From positions 1 through 27,422 of IMG/VR virus record IMGVR_UViG_3300028025_003877: a stretch of DNA of 27,422 bases. One strand, 5' to 3'. Below the pieces are notes generated by a model, which did no database searches, was not told the origin of the DNA, and worked only from the letters and a program-made list of their open reading frames with translations. Position 1 is the first letter of the stretch, and every line of letters starts with the position of its first letter. Of the stretch, positions 14,010 to 18,004 are shown one piece after another. The DNA comes from a virus. A program made the translations under genes and the position numbers.

Positions 14010-14378
14010 TGCTAGTTCCCTGCTTAGATTGACCACCGCGTTGAGAGTCTGACCCCACGCGCACTTGTAATGCTTGACCCGCAAGTCAGCCCATCCACGC
14101 CGCCACTCCACGAAGGGGCGGTTGTCCTGCCCGACTTCCTCAGTAATCATTACCCCGCACACCGCGCACGGAGTCGGCTCAATCCGATAGGCATCGTGAT
14201 GAGCAATCCCGCACTTCCAAGTACGGGTGCGCTTCCACGCTTGGCGGAAGTCGTCAAGGGTATCCGCACCCTCGTACGCCATCCACCGCCTAGTGCGCCG
14301 AACTACCCCATTATGGTCGGTGTGCTCAATCACACCCCAATGCTCTGGTAATGATGTATTCCCCTTGTAGTACGCCAT
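14007..14378 (-). CDS. Hypothetical protein with CxxC and C-terminal Cys, 123 aa
   Basis: ATG 14378 follows GTGGAGGTGTCT. It contains HDAYRIEPTPCAVCGVMI and a later HYKCAWGQ, so a zinc site of CxxC plus H/C is possible. The first half is basic with a WMAYEGADTLDDFRQAW helix. Its TAG stop is built into R1 copy 13. Family not recognised. Confidence 0.7.
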   Translation of the reverse strand: MAYYKGNTSLPEHWGVIEHTDHNGVVRRTRRWMAYEGADTLDDFRQAWKRTRTWKCGIAHHDAYRIEPTPCAVCGVMITEEVGQDNRPFVEWRRGWADLRVKHYKCAWGQTLNAVVNLSRELA

Positions 14379-14416
14379 AGACACCTCCACTATCAGGCAT
14401 CACACCGATGCCCTCA

Positions 14417-14442
14417 CTATCAACCCACACCATTACGGGCTT
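14417..14442 (-). repeat. R1 repeat copy 14 with leader hairpin
   Basis: Followed by TGAGG, a GGCATC-loop-GATGCC hairpin (14396-14412), then a second TGATAGTGGAGG and the start at 14378. GATAGTG therefore occurs on both sides of the hairpin. Confidence 0.95.
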
Positions 14443-14526
14443 CCCAAGAATCGCGCCGAAATACCGCAGAAATATGGCGATATATAGGGGAGTCTATACC
14501 GATTCCCTCTATGTCGCTATCTCCTA
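14443..14526 (-). other. ORF-less R1 cassette with hairpin
   Basis: This 84-base segment between R1 copies 15 and 14 has AGGAG after the repeat but no start codon. Most of it folds as an imperfect hairpin: GCGA, ATAG and GGGA on one side against TCCC, CTAT and TCGC on the other. Confidence 0.5.
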
Positions 14527-14552
14527 CTATCAACCCTCATCATTACGGGCTT
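14527..14552 (-). repeat. R1 repeat copy 15, ORF-less
   Basis: Full copy with ATGA in the variable window, followed by TAGGAGATAGCGAC and no ATG. Confidence 0.9.
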
Positions 14553-14578
14553 ACCCACTTTCACGGCTATTCCCCGCA

Positions 14579-14604
14579 CAATCAACCCAGACCATTACAG
14601 GCTT
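14579..14604 (-). repeat. R1 repeat copy 16, degenerate
   Basis: AAGCCTGTAATG...GGGTTGATTG, with two changes, one of which alters the GATAG tail. It has no SD and lies 26 bases upstream of copy 15, so it is probably a decaying duplicate. Confidence 0.85.
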
Positions 14605-14617
14605 GACCCTATCTATA

Positions 14618-14680
14618 TACCTCTACCATTACACGCTACATCCTACCTATTCCCGCCGCGCGATTATGTGTGTAATGGAT
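14618..14680. repeat. R2 copy d with inverted partner
   Basis: Minus-sense R2-like element (14618-14637, ending in ACACGCT) faces TATGTGTGTAATGGAT (14664-14680). Stem arms are imperfect. Confidence 0.7.
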
Positions 14681-14738
14681 AAGGTTTGGTTATGTTATCT
14701 TCACCATAATCCCACAATCCTGCCCAGTTCTGCCAGCC

Positions 14739-14798
14739 CTACCTCAATCATTACACATTTGCCAGCCCTGCCAGCCCTACCGCAAGCATTACACACTT
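14739..14798 (-). repeat. R2 copies e and f, tandem
   Basis: Two same-direction R2 copies (14739-14760 and 14778-14798) separated by GCCAGCCCT units, which occur three times between 14731 and 14778. The stretch 14605-14874 holds only R2 elements and hairpins; I see no gene. Confidence 0.8.
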
Positions 14799-14811
14799 GG
14801 GTATGGTAGTA

Positions 14812-14869
14812 GGGACGGCAGGGGGGTGCGTCCCTGCCGTCCCAGTAGTCGGGGGTAGTGCGTCCCCCG
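14812..14869 (-). terminator. Double GC-rich hairpin after the 62-aa gene
   Basis: A perfect 12-bp stem (14812-14823 with 14832-14843) and a CGGGGG/CCCCCG stem (14850-14855 with 14864-14869) lie just after the stop at 14875. There is no U-tract, so factor-dependent or RNA-stabilising action is possible. Confidence 0.6.
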
Positions 14870-14874
14870 TGTAG

Positions 14875-15063
14875 TTAGTTGCTCCCGAACACCGATACCA
14901 GTCCCGCCTGAACCAGTTGGTTCATCGTGCGCTGGTAATGCCCTTGTAGTTGGTTCCACACCCCAGAATCGTAGAGGTCTTGGAAGAAGTTCACGACCTC
15001 CTCGTCGTTCATCTCCCCTGCCTCATAGCGAATCAAGTCGGTTAGGTTCACGCCTACTGCCAT
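14875..15063 (-). CDS. Conserved small phage protein (YExGEM...LQGHY type), 62 aa
   Basis: ATG 15063 follows GAGGAGGTGTACC behind R1 copy 17. LIRYEAGEMNDEEVVNFFQ followed by WNQLQGHYQRTMNQLVQAGL matches a very common short phage protein (Y-E-x-G-E, FFQ-x-L-x-D-S-G, LQGxYxR). Function unknown to me; frequency across phages suggests a general role. It ends before a double hairpin. Confidence 0.8.
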   Translation of the reverse strand: MAVGVNLTDLIRYEAGEMNDEEVVNFFQDLYDSGVWNQLQGHYQRTMNQLVQAGLVSVFGSN

Positions 15064-15078
15064 TGGTACACCTCCTCA

Positions 15079-15104
15079 CTATCAACCCTGCCCATTACGG
15101 GCTT
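15079..15104 (-). repeat. R1 repeat copy 17
   Basis: Copy with GGCA in the variable window, followed by TGAGGAGGTGTACC and the start at 15063. Confidence 0.95.
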
Positions 15105-15125
15105 ACTAGGTGGCTCTTCCACCTA

Positions 15126-15151
15126 GTATCAACCCAGAGCATTACGGGCTT
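15126..15151 (-). repeat. R1 repeat copy 18, tandem
   Basis: Nearly full copy (GATAC instead of GATAG). It is separated from copy 17 only by a CTAGGTGGAAGAGCCACCTAG hairpin (15106-15126), so copies 18 and 17 form a tandem leader for the 62-aa gene. Confidence 0.9.
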
Positions 15152-15166
15152 AGGGTAGTTCGGCGC

Positions 15167-15223
15167 AACCGCAATCATTACACACTTGGGGAATCGGATA
15201 GATTCGGAAGTGTGTAATGGTAG
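15167..15223. repeat. R2 copy g with inverted partner
   Basis: Minus-sense R2 (15167-15187) and plus-sense AAGTGTGTAATGGTAG (15208-15223) give a perfect 12-bp stem with a loop of about 20 bases. Confidence 0.85.
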
Positions 15224-15231
15224 AGGGTACG

Positions 15232-15268
15232 CAAGAAGGGGACTACCCCGTCGGGTAGCCCCCTCTTG
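15232..15268 (-). terminator. GC-rich hairpin in cassette 15152-15465
   Basis: CAAGA and GGGG-CTACCC arms pair across a 3-4 base loop with GGGTAG-CCCC and CTTG. Very stable, without a U-tract. Confidence 0.5.
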
Positions 15269-15465
15269 TTCGGGTTGATTCGGGTTTGCCCCCGTCGGGG
15301 TTGCCCTCCTCGCGCCCTACCGCTCCTCCGATACATTGGTTTAGCGGTCATCGCCCTTTGCCCCTCTTATACCCGCATTTATGGCTGCGGCATAACTGCT
15401 CGCTCGTCCAAGAGCCTCACCATTGGAAGTCCGTACCGAGTCCTAGGATTCGGTCTGCCCCTCCA

Positions 15466-15491
15466 CTATCAACCCAGTCCATTACGGGCTT
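15466..15491 (-). repeat. R1 repeat copy 19
   Basis: Copy with GACT in the variable window, heading the ORF-poor cassette 15152-15465. Confidence 0.95.
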
Positions 15492-15520
15492 GGTCGGTAG
15501 TCTTGTTGCTTGTCCTTCCA

Positions 15521-15546
15521 CTATCAACCCACATCATTACGGGCTT
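15521..15546 (-). repeat. R1 repeat copy 20, tandem
   Basis: Copy with ATGT in the variable window, 29 bases upstream of copy 19, with GGAAGG but no ORF between. Confidence 0.95.
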
Positions 15547-15553
15547 GGGGTCG

Positions 15554-15640
15554 TACCTCAACCATTACACACTTAGGGTCTACCTCAATCATTACACACT
15601 TGCGTAGTTCGGCGCAGTTCGTAAGTGTGTAATGGTAGGG
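15554..15640. repeat. R2 copies h and i with inverted partner
   Basis: Two minus-sense R2 copies (15554-15574 and 15581-15601) and one plus-sense copy (15623-15640). Copy i and the plus copy form a 12-bp perfect stem after the gene at 15681. Confidence 0.85.
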
Positions 15641-15645
15641 GTATA

Positions 15646-15673
15646 GGGGGACGGGCTACCTCGCCCGCCCCCC
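15646..15673 (-). terminator. GC-rich hairpin after the 109-aa gene
   Basis: GGGGG-CGGGC arms with GCCCG-CCCCC around a 6-base loop, 7 bases after the stop at 15681, then the R2 pair. No U-tract. Confidence 0.55.
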
Positions 15674-15680
15674 GCCCCGC

Positions 15681-16010
15681 TTACGCTGCCGCTACGGGCT
15701 GCCCCGCTACCGCGCGGCGCACATATCCCTGATGCCGCCCCGTGCTCATTGAGTACTTGACGGGCGGGATAACCCAGCCCTCGCCCTCTACGAGCCAAGC
15801 GATAGGGGTTTCATAAGACCACACCGAGTAATGAATCTTACCCGCCGTCTGGTCTTTGTACCATCGCTCCAATGCTGCGCCGTTGAGATACCATCGCGAG
15901 CCGTGCGGTCCGCCGAAGGAGCCGTCTACCCCGCGAAAGTTAGACCCCGTGAACGGAATCCCGTTGCGAATATACGCCTCTGCGTGCTTATTGCTTACCC
16001 TTGCTGCCAT
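15681..16010 (-). CDS. Conserved phage hypothetical (SYxTPIAWL...KYSxxTxRHQ type), 109 aa
   Basis: ATG 16010 follows TGAGGTGTAGCA. The segment YSVWSYETPIAWLVEG and later VKYSMSTGRHQGYV match a widespread phage small-protein family with conserved Y-S-Y-x-T-P-I-A and Y-S-x-T-T-x-R-H-Q. The N-terminal HAEAYIRNGIPFTGSNFRG block is also typical of it. Function unknown to me. Its leader has one of the ACAAT-loop hairpins. Confidence 0.8.
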   Translation of the reverse strand: MAARVSNKHAEAYIRNGIPFTGSNFRGVDGSFGGPHGSRWYLNGAALERWYKDQTAGKIHYSVWSYETPIAWLVEGEGWVIPPVKYSMSTGRHQGYVRRAVAGQPVAAA

Positions 16011-16054
16011 TGCTACACCTCACACTACGGGGCGGGGATTGTCCCTGCCCTCCA

Positions 16055-16080
16055 CTATCAACCCAGACCATTACGGGCTT
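16055..16080 (-). repeat. R1 repeat copy 21 with ACAAT-loop hairpin
   Basis: Followed by TGGA, a hairpin at 16030-16050 (GGGCAGGG/CCCCGCCC, one mismatch, loop ACAAT), then GTAGTGTGAGGTG and the start at 16010. Confidence 0.95.
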
Positions 16081-16087
16081 TACCCCC

Positions 16088-16147
16088 TACCTTCACCATT
16101 ACACACTTGCCCGCGTATCGGAACACACGGAAGCGTGTAATGGTAGG
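16088..16147. repeat. R2 copy j with inverted partner
   Basis: Minus-sense R2 (16088-16108) and plus-sense AAGCGTGTAATGGTAG (16131-16147). Confidence 0.8.
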
Positions 16148-16177
16148 GGACGGGGGGATACGACCCCGCCCCCTACC
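16142..16177 (-). terminator. GC-rich hairpin after the 75-aa gene
   Basis: GGTAGGGG and GGGG arms pair with CCCC and CCCCTACC, 7 bases after the stop at 16184. The outer part shares GGTAG with the R2 partner. Confidence 0.55.
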
Positions 16178-16183
16178 GAAGTC

Positions 16184-16411
16184 CTAGCGGTGATTGCTAC
16201 GGATGACCGTCCCATACGCGGCGCGTTGCGCGTTTTCCGTAAGCATCACCTCGGTTGCGATTGTGCGCCCTTCCAGCGTTGCGGCTAGGGCGGTTGCGAG
16301 TTTCTTCGCCTCGCGGAATATTGCTTTATCGGTACGCCCCGCCAACTCCACCTCATAGAACGCCCGTTCATATGTGGTTTCTGCGAAGACCTGAACCATA
16401 AGTTTCACCAT
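16184..16411 (-). CDS. Hypothetical protein, 75 aa
   Basis: ATG 16411 follows AAGGGGTGCGAT, the alternative SD used by the right-hand cassettes. The product has an N-terminal strand (KLMVQVFAETTYERAFYEVEL) and a helix rich in K/A/L (AIFREAKKLATALAATLEG). It is a small alpha/beta fold with no Cys. Leader hairpin with loop ACAAT. Not recognised. Confidence 0.65.
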   Translation of the reverse strand: MVKLMVQVFAETTYERAFYEVELAGRTDKAIFREAKKLATALAATLEGRTIATEVMLTENAQRAAYGTVIRSNHR

Positions 16412-16454
16412 ATCGCACCCCTTACACTTGGGGGGTAGATTGTCTACCCCTCCA

Positions 16455-16480
16455 CTATCAACCCAGACCATTACGGGCTT
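16455..16480 (-). repeat. R1 repeat copy 22 with ACAAT-loop hairpin
   Basis: Followed by TGGA and a perfect 7-bp hairpin GGGGTAG-ACAAT-CTACCCC (16432-16450), then AAGTGTAAGGGG and the start at 16411. Confidence 0.95.
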
Positions 16481-16487
16481 ACCCCCC

Positions 16488-16547
16488 TACCCCGACCATT
16501 ACACACTTAGTATGGAAGGCACGCCAAAGCAAGCGTGTAATGGTACG
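16488..16547. repeat. R2 copy k with inverted partner
   Basis: Minus-sense R2 (16488-16508) and plus-sense AAGCGTGTAATGGTAC (16531-16547). Confidence 0.8.
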
Positions 16548-16551
16548 GGTA

Positions 16552-16575
16552 GGGAGCGGGCTTGCGCCCGCCCCC
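16552..16575 (-). terminator. GC-rich hairpin after the 113-aa gene
   Basis: GGG-GCGGGC pairs with GCCCGC-CCC around a 3-5 base loop, just after the stop at 16583. Confidence 0.5.
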
Positions 16576-16582
16576 GTCCCCC

Positions 16583-16924
16583 TTATGCTACGGCGTGCTC
16601 CGTAGCGGTTGCGATGTCGTACACCGCGCGCTGCTGGTAGCGTCGCCCCGCGTCCATAGCATCCGCTAGGGTAGGGACTACGGCTACGGGGTCTAGGTGT
16701 ACCCCGTCATCCGCTACCCAAGCCCCCACGAAGGCGCACTCATACGCCCCCGCTAGTAGGCTAAGGGCTAGCCCTAGCGTCGTATCATCCGCGTCGTCTG
16801 GTAGCATCAGGGCGGTTCCCTGCGCCATCCCTACGGCGTACCCTTCCGATAGTCCCGCGTCCGTAAGCGTTGCCGCGTCTAGCGTTGCGCCGCCCTTCGC
16901 GCGGATTGTTGCGAGTAGTCCCAT
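16583..16924 (-). CDS. Hypothetical Ala/Asp-rich protein, 113 aa
   Basis: ATG 16924 follows AAGGGGTACGATT. Rich in Ala, Asp, Leu and Gly (TLDAATLTDAGLSEGYAVGM, LALSLLAGAYECAFVGAWV), with Leu encoded heavily by CTA, unlike the head genes. The central stretch is hydrophobic but probably a buried helix. It shares composition with the 261-aa protein at 18005. The leader hairpin has loop GGTAT instead of ACAAT. Not recognised. Confidence 0.65.
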   Translation of the reverse strand: MGLLATIRAKGGATLDAATLTDAGLSEGYAVGMAQGTALMLPDDADDTTLGLALSLLAGAYECAFVGAWVADDGVHLDPVAVVPTLADAMDAGRRYQQRAVYDIATATEHAVA

Positions 16925-16969
16925 AATCGTACCCCTTCGCACTAGGGGAGCGGATACCCCGCCCCTCCA

Positions 16970-16995
16970 CTATCAACCCGAATCATTACGGACTT
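16970..16995 (-). repeat. R1 repeat copy 23 (TCC variant)
   Basis: Same AAGTCC variant as copy 1, followed by TGGA, a hairpin at 16947-16965 and TAGTGCGAAGGGG before the start at 16924. Confidence 0.95.
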
Positions 16996-17001
16996 ATTGC
17001 C

Positions 17002-17022
17002 TACCCCAATCATTACACACTT
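17002..17022 (-). repeat. R2 copy l
   Basis: Single minus-sense R2, no clear inverted partner, between the hairpin 17036-17064 and R1 copy 23. Confidence 0.8.
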
Positions 17023-17035
17023 GCTATACGGGTTC

Positions 17036-17064
17036 GGCTAGGGGGCATCCGTATCCCCCTAGCC
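17036..17064 (-). terminator. GC-rich hairpin after the 39-aa gene
   Basis: Perfect 10-bp stem GGCTAGGGGG/CCCCCTAGCC around a 9-base loop, 17 bases after the stop at 17082. Confidence 0.55.
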
Positions 17065-17081
17065 CCTTGCCCGTCCCGCCC

Positions 17082-17201
17082 TTAGCGCGGGATGATTATT
17101 GCGGCGGCTAGCAGCAGTCCCGTATTGAGTACCGCCACCGCTGACCAGAGCAGGATTGCCCGCCCCAAGTCATCACGCATCAAGTCCCTAATCGTATCCA
17201 T
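17082..17201 (-). CDS. Single-pass membrane micro-protein, 39 aa
   Basis: ATG 17199-17201 follows AGGGGTGTAGCA behind R1 copy 24 and a leader hairpin. An acidic/basic N-terminus (MDTIRDLMRDDLGR) precedes one hydrophobic helix, AILLWSAVAVLNTGLLLAAA, and a short IIIPR tail. It has a full R1 leader, SD, stop and closing hairpin, so I regard it as a gene. A small membrane toxin, holin-like or immunity peptide is possible; nothing specific supports one. Confidence 0.65.
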   Translation of the reverse strand: MDTIRDLMRDDLGRAILLWSAVAVLNTGLLLAAAIIIPR

Positions 17202-17247
17202 TGCTACACCCCTAGCCTATCGGGGAGCGGATTGTCCGCCCCTCCTA

Positions 17248-17273
17248 CTATCAACCCAGACCATTACGGGCTT
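17248..17273 (-). repeat. R1 repeat copy 24 with ACAAT-loop hairpin
   Basis: Followed by TAGGA and a hairpin at 17224-17242 (GGGGCGG-ACAAT-CCGCTCC, one G-U pair), then CCGATAGGCTAGGGG and the start at 17201. Confidence 0.95.
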
Positions 17274-17279
17274 TGCCCC

Positions 17280-17300
17280 TACCCCGACCATTACACACTT
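17280..17300 (-). repeat. R2 copy m
   Basis: Single minus-sense R2 between the hairpin 17312-17345 and R1 copy 24. Confidence 0.8.
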
Positions 17301-17311
17301 TCTATGCGTAG

Positions 17312-17345
17312 CGGGACGGGAGGGGGCTACCCCCTACCCGTCCCG
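17312..17345 (-). terminator. GC-rich hairpin after the 61-aa gene
   Basis: CGGGACGGG and GGGGG arms pair with CCCCC and CCCGTCCCG, 7 bases after the stop at 17353. Confidence 0.6.
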
Positions 17346-17352
17346 TCTACCC

Positions 17353-17538
17353 TTACGCCTTGCGGTAATGGTCTGCGAGTTTCTGGTCTACTTCCTGAAC
17401 GATTCCGTAGCCTACGCAGAGGATACCGACCCCTGCGAATCCACCGACTACCGCTCCGATGATGTTGCCGATGTGGTTCCCGACAATCGCCCCTGCGAGT
17501 ACCGAACCCACGAATAGAACCTTATCCGTTGTTTCCAT
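17353..17538 (-). CDS. Small Gly-rich membrane protein, 61 aa
   Basis: I chose ATG 17538 with AAAGGGG 8 bases upstream; a GTG three codons earlier overlaps the SD. Most of the protein is hydrophobic with Gly zipper spacing: VLFVGSVLAGAIVGNHIG and then IIGAVVGGFAGVGILCVGYG, two membrane segments with a tight turn. The tail is charged (QKLADHYRKA). Holin-like or Gly-zipper pore-like architecture; a holin would normally sit with lysis genes, and none is visible here. Confidence 0.65.
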   Translation of the reverse strand: METTDKVLFVGSVLAGAIVGNHIGNIIGAVVGGFAGVGILCVGYGIVQEVDQKLADHYRKA

Positions 17539-17586
17539 CGTATCCACCCCTTTACACTATCGGGGAGCAGATTGTCTGCTCCTCCA

Positions 17587-17612
17587 CTATCAACCCGTAC
17601 CATTACGGGCTT
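17587..17612 (-). repeat. R1 repeat copy 25 with ACAAT-loop hairpin
   Basis: Followed by TGGA and a perfect 7-bp hairpin GGAGCAG-ACAAT-CTGCTCC (17564-17582), then a second CCGATAGTG and AAAGGGG before the start at 17538. Confidence 0.95.
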
Positions 17613-17697
17613 ACTTGGTAGGGCGGCGGTCCCCTCCTCCCGCTGCGAGGGAGCGTATAGCCCCCGATGCTCTACCCCTTGCGGGGCTACCCTTCCA
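17613..17697 (-). other. ORF-less R1 cassette with hairpins
   Basis: 85 bases between R1 copies 26 and 25 without a start codon in minus sense. It contains TAGCCCCG-CAA-GGGGTA and an overlapping GGGGGCTA that can pair with the same TAGCCCC, plus a GCGGGAGGAGGGG stretch. Confidence 0.5.
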
Positions 17698-17723
17698 CTA
17701 TCAACCCAGACCATTACGGGCTT
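17698..17723 (-). repeat. R1 repeat copy 26, ORF-less
   Basis: Consensus copy followed by TGGAAGGG and no start codon; it heads the segment 17613-17697. Last copy of the series. Confidence 0.95.
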
Positions 17724-17730
17724 AGCCCCC

Positions 17731-17751
17731 TACCGCAATCATTACACACTT
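17731..17751 (-). repeat. R2 copy n
   Basis: Minus-sense R2 upstream of R1 copy 26, the outermost R2. Confidence 0.8.
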
Positions 17752-18004
17752 ACCCCCCGCGGATTATGCGAAGCCGTGCGGCGCGTCCGCGTATGCGCCC
17801 CGCTACGCCCCGCGCTAGGGCTAGGGGCTACAATCCCGCGCCGCGTCCCGTATCGCGTCCCTACGGGCTGCGTAGGGCTATGCTGCGGCATCCGTGCGGC
17901 GGCTGCGCGCTACCCGTAGACGCTATGAAGCCCCTACCCGCTATGGGTAAGGGCTTCACGGCTACGCGGTACGGGGAGGGGGCGCGTCCCCCTCCCCGCT
18001 AGGG
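17752..18004 (-). other. GC-rich spacer downstream of the 261-aa gene
   Basis: About 250 bases, very rich in CG and CTA/TAG words, with no gene I can support. It holds two strong hairpins: GAAGCCC-TACCC with GGGTA-GGGCTTC at 17926-17956, and the stem listed at 17972-17998. Confidence 0.5.
17972..17998 (-). terminator. GC-rich hairpin after the 261-aa gene
   Basis: Perfect 11-bp stem CGGGGAGGGGG/CCCCCTCCCCG with a 5-base loop, 7 bases after the stop at 18005. Confidence 0.65.

Larger units (their letters stand above)
15152..15465 (-). other. R1 cassette without a convincing gene
   Basis: 314 bases between R1 copies 19 and 18. After GGAGGGG there is only a 14-codon frame, and a 57-codon frame (15178-15351) that ends by reading through R2 and has a weak SD. 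Seen instead: a CCGA...TCGG hairpin near the R1 end, a CCCC-GACG-type hairpin near 15291-15301, the stable stem at 15232-15268, and an R2 pair. It could be a second non-coding RNA or a decayed gene. Confidence 0.4.

Noticed and set aside
15178-15351. 57-codon minus-strand frame (start MTAKPMYRRSG)
   Set aside because: Its SD is weak, its sequence is low-complexity basic and it reads through a strong hairpin and into R2 before stopping. It could be real but I cannot support it.
17353-17538. Holin
   Set aside because: Two membrane segments and small size fit, but there is no endolysin or lysis context nearby and the gene sits in the early-type accessory run. I left it as a membrane protein.
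7811-17723. Integron-like attC cassette array
   Set aside because: R1 is short, uniform in orientation, lies in front of and not behind genes, and lacks the paired GTTRRRY core sites. No integrase is in the window.
7811-17751. CRISPR array
   Set aside because: R1 units are separated by whole genes or variable spacers of 20-1200 bases, not by regular 30-40-base spacers, and each stands before an SD. No cas gene is present.
8065-17919. Plus-strand frames across the repeats (with recurring LSTQTITGL-, NPNHYGL- or YYQPRPLRA-type peptides)
   Set aside because: The recurring peptides are the translation of R1 in three frames. These frames lack SDs and lie opposite well-supported minus-strand genes.
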